Shown one piece after another: positions 16,968 to 25,049 of a stretch of DNA of 64,000 bases; position 1 is the first letter of the stretch, and each line of letters starts with the position of its first letter. A program made the translations under genes and the position numbers. Origin of the DNA: Rhizocola hellebori (GTDB lineage Bacteria > Actinomycetota > Actinomycetes > Mycobacteriales > Micromonosporaceae); NCBI RefSeq assembly GCF_016862955.1, contig NZ_BONY01000020.1, positions 62,001 to 126,000 of the forward strand, written 5' to 3'. Below the pieces are notes generated by a model. It ran no database searches and had not been told where the DNA came from. It was given only the letters and a program-made list of their open reading frames with translations.

Positions 16968-17711
16968 GTGGCGAACTACACCAACTCTGACGATTTCAGC
17001 GGCTCACTGTTCCTCGATACGAACATGTCGGGATCGGTCTTCCGGGAGGCCGACCTGTCCGGCGTGAAAATGCACGGCGTCCTTCTCATCGGCGCCGACA
17101 TCGACGGCGCCATCGAGGGGCTGCGGGTCAACGGGGTCGAGGTGGCACCGCTGATCGAGGCCGAGCTCAACCGCCGCCAGCCGGAGCGTGCCCTGTTGCG
17201 CTCACGCACGCCGCAGGAGCTGCGCGAGGGCTGGGCTTGGATGCAGGGCATCTGGGCGGCCACGATGAAGCGCGCCGAAGCGCTGCCCCCGGCCGATCTC
17301 GACCGCAGCGTCAACGACGAATGGTCTTTTGCGCAGACCCTGCGGCACCTGATCTTCGTGACCGATTCGTGGCTGAGCCATGCCGTGCTGGCGGAGTCGC
17401 GGCCGTTCCACCGGCTGGCGCTGCCGGCCGGGTTCATCGACGATGGGCACACCTACGGCATCGACAACGTGAAGTCCGCGCCGTTCGAGGAGGTCGCCGC
17501 CGCCCGCGCCGACCGGATGGCCAAGGTCCAATCCTTTTTGGACGAAGTGACGCAGGAGGAGCTCGAACGGGTCCGCGAGCCCAACCCGGCGCCCGGCTGG
17601 CCGTCGCCGGCCGCGCGCACCGCCCTTTACTGCGTGCACGTGGTCCTCAACGAGGAATGGGCACACCACGAGTTCGCGGTGAGAGACCTGGCCATCATCG
17701 AGGCGGGCTAA
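16968..17711 (+). CDS. Pentapeptide-repeat/DinB fusion protein
   Basis: 247 residues from GTG 16968. Residues ~8-50 carry five to six pentapeptide units (NMSGS, ADLSG, GADID). Residues ~80-245 are a DinB-like four-helix domain with RHLIFVTDSWLSHAVL and LNEEWAHHEFAVRDL, which provide the histidines for a metal site. DinB-like proteins include mycothiol or bacillithiol transferases; the role of the fusion is unknown. Five bp separate it from the next gene, so the two form an operon. Confidence 0.82.
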   Translation: MANYTNSDDFSGSLFLDTNMSGSVFREADLSGVKMHGVLLIGADIDGAIEGLRVNGVEVAPLIEAELNRRQPERALLRSRTPQELREGWAWMQGIWAATMKRAEALPPADLDRSVNDEWSFAQTLRHLIFVTDSWLSHAVLAESRPFHRLALPAGFIDDGHTYGIDNVKSAPFEEVAAARADRMAKVQSFLDEVTQEELERVREPNPAPGWPSPAARTALYCVHVVLNEEWAHHEFAVRDLAIIEAG

Positions 17712-17716
17712 ACGTC

Positions 17717-18190
17717 GTGCCGAAGTGGTCCAGGGTGTACCAGCGCGACCAGGACAAGTGGTACCCGTTGATATACCTCGTCACCGCGGTGATGTCCGTG
17801 GGGGGCCTGTTTCCGTTGTGGGGCTTCGCCATGGGCGAGGTCGACCCGGTCTTCGCGCCCGTCATCGTGCTGTTCGTGCTGATCTGGGAGATCTTGATCT
17901 GGCGAATAGTGCTGGTCGGGGTCTACGTCGGCGACGCCGGTGTCAAGATCCGCATGGTGCTGCGCAGCCACGTCGTCCCCTGGCCGCGGCTGGCCCGCGC
18001 CTGGGCCGGCCAGGCCGCCCACTACGACGCGTGGCAGATCTGGATTTCCACCCGTGATCCCGAGCGCGACCTCCAGACGCCGATATGGCGAAAGGGTTCG
18101 CGGGCGCGCCACAAGAACCGCATCCTCCTGTCGCCGCATGAGTTCGGGGCCGTACTGGACGAGCTGAACAGACCTCGCACGCCGAAATAA
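17717..18190 (+). CDS. Small membrane protein with PH-like C-terminal part
   Basis: 157 residues from GTG 17717, 5 bp after the DinB-like gene. Two hydrophobic segments lie at about 17-40 and 48-72. A soluble part follows with GVKIRMVLRSHVVPWPRLARAW and a C-terminal LSPHEFGAVLDEL helix, a pattern seen in actinobacterial PH-like (bPH) membrane proteins. No enzymatic motif. Function unknown. Cytoplasmic placement of the soluble domain is an inference. Confidence 0.7.
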   Translation: MPKWSRVYQRDQDKWYPLIYLVTAVMSVGGLFPLWGFAMGEVDPVFAPVIVLFVLIWEILIWRIVLVGVYVGDAGVKIRMVLRSHVVPWPRLARAWAGQAAHYDAWQIWISTRDPERDLQTPIWRKGSRARHKNRILLSPHEFGAVLDELNRPRTPK

Positions 18191-18294
18191 CCAAGGCACG
18201 TCACCATCCTATGTGGACCGAAACGTCGCCCGGAACCTGAAGATCACCGGCGCGGCGTTTCGAGTTTTCGCAGGTCAGAGGGCACGATTCGGTT

Positions 18295-19158
18295 ATGAAG
18301 CTGAATCTTGTGAGGAACAGACCGGTTCGGATTGCGGCAGCCGGTGTCGTGCTCGCCGCGATGGCCGGAGCCGCGGCGGGGCCGGTGAAGCCGGTTGGCC
18401 TGGCGGCGGCCCCCGGGGTCTCCACCAGGCTTGCGACCGAGTATCAGACTGTGAGCAGCGATTTCGTAAGGATCGAGCCGGGCCCCGACGAGTTGTCCGC
18501 ACTGGCGCAGTGTCCGGCCGGAACGCTTCCGATCTCGGGAGGGCCGAACATCAGCAGCGACGACGTCGTCCTGGTCTCGTCCTTCCCCAACGGCAACTCA
18601 TGGCAGGTCACCCTCCGCAACGACGGTTCCACCGACGCCACCTTCTTCTCGTTTGCCGTCTGCGCGACGGAGATCCCCGGCTACGAAGTGTTGTCGGCAA
18701 ACGCCACTCACGTCCCGCCAGGCGGTGTCGGCTCATCCCGGCGACCCTGCCCGGCCGGAAAGATGGCGATCGGCGGAGGCCCGTTCGTGTCTGGGGCCAG
18801 CCACAAAGCGTCCGTGACCTCAACGTCGACATTTCTGCGATTGGAATGGGCGGCGGAGATCCGCAACGACGGCGACACGAGTATGGATCTGGTCGCCTAC
18901 GCCGTCTGCGTTCCCGACTCGCCCGCGTACCAAATAATCAGCACCGATTGGATCAACATCGCCGGCAGCGAGATCCGGTACATCCACCTCCTATGCCCCG
19001 AGGGCATGATCGCGGCAAGCGCGGGAGTCTTCGTTCGCGACGAACGAGTGGTGATCAGCAATTTCTCCCCGATAACCGAACGCGAATGGCATCTGACCCT
19101 CAAGAACGTCACCACCACCGCCGACCAGTACCACACCTCGATAACCTGCACCACCTGA
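18295..19158 (+). CDS. Secreted protein with three internal ~78-residue repeats
   Basis: 287 residues. A signal peptide covers the first ~30 residues (hydrophobic core IAAAGVVLAAMAGAAAG). Three repeats follow, each starting CPAG/CPEG with a Gly-rich turn, then a strand SSF..N.W.VTLRNDG and a closing C-A/V: CPAGTLPISGG, CPAGKMAIGGG and CPEGMIAASAG. The paired cysteines of each unit could form an intra-repeat disulfide. No known domain name is recognised. It is likely an extracellular beta-rich protein. A perfect hairpin after the stop separates it from the converging SDR/DUF2867 gene. Confidence 0.75.
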   Translation: MKLNLVRNRPVRIAAAGVVLAAMAGAAAGPVKPVGLAAAPGVSTRLATEYQTVSSDFVRIEPGPDELSALAQCPAGTLPISGGPNISSDDVVLVSSFPNGNSWQVTLRNDGSTDATFFSFAVCATEIPGYEVLSANATHVPPGGVGSSRRPCPAGKMAIGGGPFVSGASHKASVTSTSTFLRLEWAAEIRNDGDTSMDLVAYAVCVPDSPAYQIISTDWINIAGSEIRYIHLLCPEGMIAASAGVFVRDERVVISNFSPITEREWHLTLKNVTTTADQYHTSITCTT

Positions 19159-19175
19159 CATCGACCCACGGACTT

Positions 19176-19202
19176 GGCCCAGCCACACCACGTGGCTGGG
19201 CC
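19176..19202. terminator. Bidirectional hairpin between converging genes
   Basis: GGCCCAGCCAC (19176-19186) and GTGGCTGGGCC (19192-19202) form a perfect 11-bp stem with a 5-nt loop. It lies between the stops of the secreted-repeat gene and the SDR/DUF2867 gene. No T-tract. Confidence 0.65.
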
Positions 19203-19204
19203 GC

Positions 19205-20665
19205 TCAGGGAAGGCGTTCGGCGGCGCGGGCCATGTTGCGGGCCATGCCGCCGAAGACCAGCGCGTGGAAAGGCGCCACCGACCACCAGTAAAGGTGCCC
19301 GGCAAGGCCTTTGGGCACGAAGATCGCCCGCTGCTCATAGCGGCTGCCGGCCGGGCTGTCCGCCACTTTGAGCTCCAGCCAGGCGACGCCCGGCAGGCGC
19401 ATCTCGGCCCGCAGCCGCAGCAGTTTACTGTGCTCGATCTCTTCGACCCGCCAGAAGTCCAGCGCCTCGCCCACATACAGCTCGGCGGGGTCGCGCCGGC
19501 CCCGGCGCAGCCCCACCCCGCCCACGAGCCGGTCGACCCAGCCGCGTAAGGCCCACGCCAGCGGGAAGGAGTACCAGCCGGTCTGGCCGCCGATGCGGGT
19601 CACCACCCGCCACAGCGCCTCGGGCGAGGCCTGCACGTCGCGATGGCGAAGGTCCTCGTAGACGCTGCCGCCGGACCAGTCCGGGTCGGTGGGCAGTGGG
19701 TCGGCCGGTGCGCCCGTCCAGGCGGCGTTGGCCCATCGGGTCTCCACTTCGGAATCGCGTATCTTGCTCAGGGCCAGCCGCACCGATTCCTCGAAGCCCT
19801 TCAGACCGCCCGGCGGATCGGGTACGAAGTCGGCGATGTCGTGCTCGCGGCACACCGCCTCGTGGATCAGGCTTAGCACCAACGGTTTCGCGATGCGGCC
19901 CGGGACAGGCGTGACCAAGCCCACCCAATGCGAGGAAAGCCAGGGCGACAGCGTGCGCACTGGGAAGATCACGCGCCGGCGCAGGTGGGCCACTCGGGCG
20001 TAGCGGTGCATCATCTCGGCATAGGTGAGCACGTCGGCGCCGCCGATGTCGAAGCCGCGGCTCACCTCGTCCGGCACGCTGGCCCAGGCCAGCAGGTAGT
20101 AAAGAACGTCGCGCACCGCGATGGGCTGGATGCGGTTGTGCACCCAGCTGGGCGCCACCATGACCGGCAGCCGCTCGGTCAGGTAGCGCAGCATCTCGAA
20201 CGAGGCCGAGCCGGACCCGATGATGACGGCCGCGCGCAGGGTCACCGTCGGCACGCCGGAAGCGGCGAGGATCTCGGCAACCTCGTCGCGGGAGCGCAGA
20301 TGCGGCGAGGTCGCCGTGCCGCTGGGCTCGGGCCCGCCGAGGTAGACGATGCGTTTGACGCCGGCTTCAGCCGCGGCGCAGGCGAAATTGTGGGCCGCCT
20401 GCCGGTCGGTCTTCTCGAAATCGGGCGAGCCGAGCGAATGGGCAAGATAGTAGGCAACGTCAATGTCCTGCAGCGCGCGGCGGATCGCCGACGGCGAGAG
20501 CAGGTCGGCCTCGACGATCTCGGCCCGCCCCGCCCACGGCACGTCGCGCAGCTTGAGCGCGGACCGGGAGGTGCAGCGCACCACGTGACCGGCTTGGATC
20601 AGCCGGGGCGCGAGCCGCCCGCCGATGTAACCGGTCGCCCCGGTGACCAGGCAACGCACCGCCAT
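19205..20665 (-). CDS. Extended SDR with C-terminal DUF2867 domain
   Basis: 486 residues. The N-terminal Rossmann domain begins with VTGATGYIGGR (residues 7-17), and VAYYLAHSLGS, IVYLGGP and HNRIQPIAVRDV follow, as in NmrA/atypical SDRs. Residues ~330-486 form a DUF2867 (START/SRPBCC-like) domain with DVQASPEALWRVVTRIGG and the closing HALVFGGMARNM. The combination is common in actinobacteria as a putative NAD-dependent epimerase/oxidoreductase; the substrate is not known. The canonical YxxxK dyad is not evident, so catalytic activity as an SDR is uncertain. Confidence 0.85.
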   Translation of the reverse strand: MAVRCLVTGATGYIGGRLAPRLIQAGHVVRCTSRSALKLRDVPWAGRAEIVEADLLSPSAIRRALQDIDVAYYLAHSLGSPDFEKTDRQAAHNFACAAAEAGVKRIVYLGGPEPSGTATSPHLRSRDEVAEILAASGVPTVTLRAAVIIGSGSASFEMLRYLTERLPVMVAPSWVHNRIQPIAVRDVLYYLLAWASVPDEVSRGFDIGGADVLTYAEMMHRYARVAHLRRRVIFPVRTLSPWLSSHWVGLVTPVPGRIAKPLVLSLIHEAVCREHDIADFVPDPPGGLKGFEESVRLALSKIRDSEVETRWANAAWTGAPADPLPTDPDWSGGSVYEDLRHRDVQASPEALWRVVTRIGGQTGWYSFPLAWALRGWVDRLVGGVGLRRGRRDPAELYVGEALDFWRVEEIEHSKLLRLRAEMRLPGVAWLELKVADSPAGSRYEQRAIFVPKGLAGHLYWWSVAPFHALVFGGMARNMARAAERLP

Positions 20666-20803
20666 GTGCCGAGCCTACGTGGCCCCGCACGGCGCTGACC
20701 GGCAAATGCGCCCGCTCCAGTTGCCTGGTTGCAGGCCTGCCCTGCGCCGACCGCCGAATGCGGCTGCGGTTTGCGGCTCGGCCGCAACGGGCATCTCCCC
20801 TGC

Positions 20804-21625
20804 ATGTCACTGACCCGTGAGGCCGAACAGCAGGCCAGGGCCGTAGCGCGCCATCCGGTGCTCGAACACCTGACCCGCGCCGGATTCCTCGGCTATGGGC
20901 TGACCCATCTGCTGCTGGCCTGGGTGGCGCTGCAGATCGCCCTGCAGAAGCCGACCACCGACGTCGACCAGTCCGGCGCGCTGCGGGTGCTGGCCTCCGC
21001 CGGGGCTGGGCGGATCCTGGTGCTGCTGATCGCTTTCGGGTTCGCCGCCATGACCGTGTGGCAGGTGCTTTCCGCGGCCGTGGGGCATCTGGAATTCTCC
21101 GGCGGCAGAAGGGTTTTCGAGCGCGTGGCGTCCGCCGGACGGGCGATCCTCTACGCCTACCTCGGGTGGACCGCGTGGAAGGTCTTCAAAGGGGCCTCCG
21201 CCGGCGGCGACCAGCAACAGCAAAGCGTGTCCGACCTGCTCACCCGCCCGAATGGGCAGACCATCGTGTTGCTGGCCGGGTTCGCGCTGGCGATCTTCGG
21301 CATCGCCCTGGTGATCTACGGCTTTCAGAAACAATTCATGCATCATCTGCGTACCGGCAAAATGTCGGCGGATCTGAAGAGAACCATGCGCTGGCTGGGC
21401 ATCGCGGGTTATGTGGCCAAAGGTGTCGCCTACGGCGTGGCCGGGGCGCTGCTCATGGTCGCCGCACGCTCCTTCGACCCGGCCAAAGCGCGGGGCCTCG
21501 ATGCCGCGCTGCGCACCCTGGCCGCCCAGCCCTACGGCCGCCTCCTGCTCGCCGTCATCGCCGCCGGCCTAGCCGCCTTCGGCGTCTTCTGCCTGCTCCA
21601 GTCCCGCTACCGCAAGGTCACCTAG
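20804..21625 (+). CDS. DUF1206 membrane protein
   Basis: 273 residues from ATG 20804. The long in-frame extension upstream is Cys/Gly-rich filler. Six hydrophobic segments occur in three pairs, each pair followed by a helix. The pairs share motifs such as LTRAGFLGYGLTHLLLAW, ASAGRAILYAYLGWTAWK and LGIAGYVAKGVAYGVAGALL, which is the triple-repeat pattern of DUF1206. Function of the family is not known. It ends in a 4-bp overlap with the stop of the converging small gene. Confidence 0.87.
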   Translation: MSLTREAEQQARAVARHPVLEHLTRAGFLGYGLTHLLLAWVALQIALQKPTTDVDQSGALRVLASAGAGRILVLLIAFGFAAMTVWQVLSAAVGHLEFSGGRRVFERVASAGRAILYAYLGWTAWKVFKGASAGGDQQQQSVSDLLTRPNGQTIVLLAGFALAIFGIALVIYGFQKQFMHHLRTGKMSADLKRTMRWLGIAGYVAKGVAYGVAGALLMVAARSFDPAKARGLDAALRTLAAQPYGRLLLAVIAAGLAAFGVFCLLQSRYRKVT

Positions 21626-21954
21626 CCCTCCAACGACCGCGTAGGCCGGCCGGTCTGGAAGTCGACCGGGCCGCCAGGATGATCGTCTGGGCGGCGGCCT
21701 GGACGGTCGGCGGCTTGGCGCAGCCGCGCAGCCTGGATGGCACGGTGATGACGCTCGGCGGCCTGGCTCCAGGAACGGGTTTTCGGCCCGCCCAGGGCGA
21801 ACCGGATGGCGGCCTCGAACTCGGCGGTCGCCAGCGCGTACCCGGCGGCAAATCCGTCGTGATAGGACAGATCGCACTCCCACTCGCTCAGCTCGTGAAG
21901 CCGGTCGAGAAAACCGCGCAGGATCTGGTCGGGCCGAGGGTCGGGAACAGCCAT
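21622..21954 (-). CDS. Small hypothetical protein
   Basis: 110 residues. The first ~65 residues look structured (ILRGFLDRLHELSEWECDLSYHDGF is cut here to its helix: FLDRLHELSEWE, then GFAAGYALATAEFEAAIRFA). The C-terminal half is Arg/Pro-rich and probably disordered. No family recognised. Stop overlaps the DUF1206 stop by 4 bp. Likely a real gene because of normal codon use in the first half; no functional statement is possible. Confidence 0.55.
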   Translation of the reverse strand: MAVPDPRPDQILRGFLDRLHELSEWECDLSYHDGFAAGYALATAEFEAAIRFALGGPKTRSWSQAAERHHRAIQAARLRQAADRPGRRPDDHPGGPVDFQTGRPTRSLEG

Positions 21955-21993
21955 ACCCCATACGATTCCCGCACCGGGCTTCGATGACCAGGC

Positions 21994-22260
21994 CTATGGC
22001 CGCCCTAAGCGCATGCCGTCGGGAGTCTTGACCGGGCCGCGCCGCCAGGCGCCGCGCTGGGCATCCTTGAACAGCTTGCCGCCCACCGATTCCCAGACAA
22101 TGATCAGGCCCGTCGCCCAGACCCCGGCGCTCAGCGCCGCACCGGCGTCGAGCCAGCCACGCGGGTGACGCCATCCAAACCAGATCACCGCCGCAGCGGC
22201 CAACGCGAGCACGGCTGCGGCAGCGTAGTCACGCCCTCGGCCCGCCGGGTCGCCAGCCAT
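21994..22260 (-). CDS. Small two-helix membrane protein
   Basis: 88 residues from ATG 22260, the first ATG after the DUF2630 gene. Two hydrophobic stretches, DYAAAAVLALAAAAVIWFGW and AGAALSAGVWATGLIIVWESV, should form a membrane hairpin. A basic C-terminal tail ends in RLGRP. It lies 17 bp downstream of the DUF2630 gene on the same strand and may be cotranscribed. Function unknown. Confidence 0.6.
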   Translation of the reverse strand: MAGDPAGRGRDYAAAAVLALAAAAVIWFGWRHPRGWLDAGAALSAGVWATGLIIVWESVGGKLFKDAQRGAWRRGPVKTPDGMRLGRP

Positions 22261-22277
22261 GGCCGCGTCTGTAACGC

Positions 22278-22523
22278 CTACTGCAGATACTTTTCGACCT
22301 GCGATTTGCTCGGGGAGTTGACGTCGTCGGGATCGGTGCCCATGTCGCGGGCCGCCCGCCGCCGGCGCAACAGGTCCCAGCACTGGTCGAGGGCCTCTTC
22401 CAGGTCGCGCAGGCGTGAGGTCTCCTCCGCCGAGCTCAGCTCACCCTCCAGCCGCCGGCTGCGCAGCTGGTGCTCCTCGTCGACCAGACTCGTGATGCGC
22501 TGCAGAATCTGTTTGTCTTCCAC
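22278..22523 (-). CDS. DUF2630 family protein
   Basis: 81 residues from GTG 22523. The sequence (EDKQILQRITSLVDEEHQL, then LRDLEEALDQCWDLLRRRRA and the end VNSPSKSQVEKYLQ) is the DUF2630 pattern: a short helical hairpin, likely coiled-coil, of unknown role, widespread in actinobacteria. It is read on the minus strand divergently from the small membrane-protein gene at 22575. Confidence 0.85.
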   Translation of the reverse strand: MEDKQILQRITSLVDEEHQLRSRRLEGELSSAEETSRLRDLEEALDQCWDLLRRRRAARDMGTDPDDVNSPSKSQVEKYLQ

Positions 22524-22574
22524 ACCATCGAGCCTGCCACAGTTAACCGCCCGCCGACGGGGTAAGAAAGGGCT

Positions 22575-22697
22575 ATGCGGATCGGGAATACACAGGTGCG
22601 CCCGCTCGGCGGCGCGTGGGGTTGTCTGGCGATGATTGCCATCTCGGTGATGCTCTCGGTGCTGTGTACGGTCGGGCTCAACCTCATCAGCCGCTGA
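22575..22697 (+). CDS. 40-residue single-pass membrane protein
   Basis: ATG 22575 to TGA 22697 gives 40 residues with one hydrophobic helix, CLAMIAISVMLSVLCTVGLN, flanked by a short N-terminal arm and a C-terminal Arg. An AAGAAAGGG purine stretch precedes the ATG. It sits in an otherwise unexplained gap between two genes. It is probably expressed; function unknown. Confidence 0.5.
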   Translation: MRIGNTQVRPLGGAWGCLAMIAISVMLSVLCTVGLNLISR

Positions 22698-22704
22698 GCG
22701 TGCG

Positions 22705-23199
22705 ATGATCCAGCGCGTGAATCTGCGTTCCCTGCCACCGGCGGCGCGAGCCGTGGCCACCGCCCTGCACAGCGCGGTGAGCGCCGCGAGCCGAGGCGAG
22801 GCCGAGGAGCTGCGCGAGGCCGCCGGGGAACTGGCCGGACTGGACTCCGAGCAGACCGGCACGGTGCAGGGCATGGTGAGCCGGATGCTGCTGGAGGAAC
22901 AGCACCCCGACGGGCTCGACGGCGACGACATCCGCGCCGTGCTCGAGGGGTGCACCCGGTGGGCCGCCTCCTGGCTGCCCGAGACCGACCCGCACGTCCT
23001 GCTGATCGTGCTGGCCGGCGCGCTGGGCATCCATCCCGAGGAACACGAGGGCGTGCCGCGGCCCACCCCGTCCGCCCTGGCCGTGCACGCTCCGATCCTC
23101 ATCGCCCACCTGCTGAGCGCGCCCGCCCGCGAGCTCGATCCCTACCTGACCGCGGTCTTCGCCGAGCTCGCCCGCAACCAGACCATGGAGGCCCCGTGA
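22705..23199 (+). CDS. Helical hypothetical protein
   Basis: 164 residues, Ala/Leu/Glu-rich, all-helical in appearance, without signal peptide or membrane segment. Recognisable landmarks are EEQHPDGLDGDDIRAVL and DPHVLLIVLAGALGIHPEE. No family assigned. GTG 22717 is an alternative start (12 bp later). It begins 7 bp after the 40-residue membrane protein gene and ends 29 bp before the ABC exporter genes, so it may be first in that operon. Confidence 0.65.
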   Translation: MIQRVNLRSLPPAARAVATALHSAVSAASRGEAEELREAAGELAGLDSEQTGTVQGMVSRMLLEEQHPDGLDGDDIRAVLEGCTRWAASWLPETDPHVLLIVLAGALGIHPEEHEGVPRPTPSALAVHAPILIAHLLSAPARELDPYLTAVFAELARNQTMEAP

Positions 23200-23228
23200 A
23201 TGTCACAGGCCGCCTTTAGACTGCGCCG

Positions 23229-25049
23229 ATGATCGCTAGGTTGCGTGAGCGGCAAGAGTGGCAGTTCTTCTCCGTGTTGCACCGCGCCGACCTACCCCTG
23301 GCCGCCGCCTGGTGGTCGGTCCTGACGCTGCGGGGCCTGCTGCCGGCCGGGTTCGCCATCGCCATGGGTGCGCTGGTCAGCGCGGTGGAAAACGGCCAGC
23401 CGCTGACCACACCGCTGACCGCCACCGGCGCGATCTTTGCCGCCCTTCAGGTTCTCACCCCACTGCACGCGGCCATCAGCGCCAACCTCGGTGATCGCAC
23501 CTCGGCCTGGCTCTACGACCGGCTCACCGAAGCCTGTGTGCAGCCGCCGGGCATGGGCCACCTGGAGGATCCGAAGCTGGCCCGCGACATGACCACCGCC
23601 CGCGACTTCGACCTGGGCATGACCGGCCCGCCGCTGTCGCTGTCGCTCGACTTCATCGCCGGTGGCCTGGTCGAGCTGCTGGCCGGGCTGGCCTCGGCCG
23701 TGGTGCTGTTCGGGTTCGCGTGGTGGGCGCCGCTGGTGCTGGGCGGCGCATGGCTGGCCACGCACTGGCTGCTGCGCGAAAGCGGCGTGTGGAAAGACCG
23801 GCGCACCGATGAGGTACAGGCCGCCCAGCAGCAGGCCGACTACGCCTACCGGCTGGCCGTCGACGCCCCCGCGGCCAAGGAGATCCGCATGTTCGGGCTG
23901 GTCGGCTGGGTCATCGACCGGTTCGCGGCGCATCGGGTCACCCTGCACGAGCTGCAATACAAGGCAACCCGGCTGCGGGAGCGTTCCGTTCTGGCGAGCC
24001 TTGCGGTGGTGCTGGGGGCCAACATCGCCGTGTTCTGGGCGCTGGGCAGCCAGGTCATCGGCGGCGGCATCGACCTCGGGGCGCTGGTCACCTTCGCCCA
24101 GGCCGCCATCGGCACCTCGCTGATCGCCTTCGGTGGCCTCAACTGGGCCCTCGACGGCTCGGCCGCCCCCGTCGCCGCCGTGCTACGGCTGGGCAAGCAG
24201 ACCGGCGAGCGCGGCGCGCTGGCCACCACCGGCGAGCAGCCCGCGCAGCAGCGCCCCGCCAAGGAGATCCGCTTCCGCAACGTGAGCTTCACCTACCCAG
24301 GCGAGGAGGCCAGGCCGATCCTGCAAGGCTTCGACCTCACCATCCCGGCCGGGTCGTCCTTGGCCATCGTGGGCCGCAACGGCGCGGGCAAAACCACCCT
24401 CGCCAAGCTGATCTGCCGCCTCTACGACCCCGGCGACGGCGTGGTCGAGGCCGACGGCGTCGACATCCGGGCACTGGGCATCGACTCGTGGCGGCAGCGC
24501 ATCACCGCGGTCTTCCAAGACTTCATCCGTTTCGATCTGTCGCTGCGCGACAACGTGGCCCCGCGCGGGGCGCCCGACGAGGTGATCGAGGAGGCGTTGC
24601 GCGAGGCGGGTGCCGCCGGCCTGGCCGAGCTGGACACCGTACTGGCCAAGGGTTATCCGGGCGGCACCGACCTGTCCGGCGGGCAGTGGCAGCGCATCGC
24701 CCTGGCGCGGGCGCTGTGCGCGGTCAAGCAGGGCGCGGGCGTGGTGCTGCTCGACGAACCCACGGCACAGCTCGACGTGCGCGGCGAGGCCGAGATCTTC
24801 GAGCGGCTGCTCACCGCCACCGCGCACTGCACCACGATCCTCATCTCCCACCGGTTCTCCACCGTGCGCCAGGCCGACCGCATCTGCGTGCTGGAGCAGG
24901 GGCGGGTGGTGGAGCTGGGCACCCACGACGAGCTGATGCACCTGGGCGGCCGCTACCGCACCATGTTCGACCTACAGGCGCAACGATTCGCCGCCGGGCT
25001 GCCGGAGGAAGACGCCGAGGAGGAGATGACCTATGACGTCCTCAGCTGA
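23229..25049 (+). CDS. ABC exporter half-transporter, subunit 1
   Basis: 606 residues: a membrane domain of about 330 residues (type IV ABC exporter) and a nucleotide-binding domain. Walker A GRNGAGKT is at 382-389, Q-loop VFQDF follows, the signature is LSGGQ at about 482-486, Walker B VVLLDEP at 505-511, and the H-loop reads ISHRFSTV. All catalytic elements look intact. It overlaps the second half-transporter by 17 bp, so the two form a heterodimer. Such pairs export peptides, lipids or drugs; no biosynthetic neighbour points to a substrate. The membrane part has the GVWKDRRTDEVQAAQQQADYAY-type coupling helix region seen in this actinobacterial clade (quoted only as RTDEVQAAQQQADYA). Confidence 0.9.
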   Translation: MIARLRERQEWQFFSVLHRADLPLAAAWWSVLTLRGLLPAGFAIAMGALVSAVENGQPLTTPLTATGAIFAALQVLTPLHAAISANLGDRTSAWLYDRLTEACVQPPGMGHLEDPKLARDMTTARDFDLGMTGPPLSLSLDFIAGGLVELLAGLASAVVLFGFAWWAPLVLGGAWLATHWLLRESGVWKDRRTDEVQAAQQQADYAYRLAVDAPAAKEIRMFGLVGWVIDRFAAHRVTLHELQYKATRLRERSVLASLAVVLGANIAVFWALGSQVIGGGIDLGALVTFAQAAIGTSLIAFGGLNWALDGSAAPVAAVLRLGKQTGERGALATTGEQPAQQRPAKEIRFRNVSFTYPGEEARPILQGFDLTIPAGSSLAIVGRNGAGKTTLAKLICRLYDPGDGVVEADGVDIRALGIDSWRQRITAVFQDFIRFDLSLRDNVAPRGAPDEVIEEALREAGAAGLAELDTVLAKGYPGGTDLSGGQWQRIALARALCAVKQGAGVVLLDEPTAQLDVRGEAEIFERLLTATAHCTTILISHRFSTVRQADRICVLEQGRVVELGTHDELMHLGGRYRTMFDLQAQRFAAGLPEEDAEEEMTYDVLS

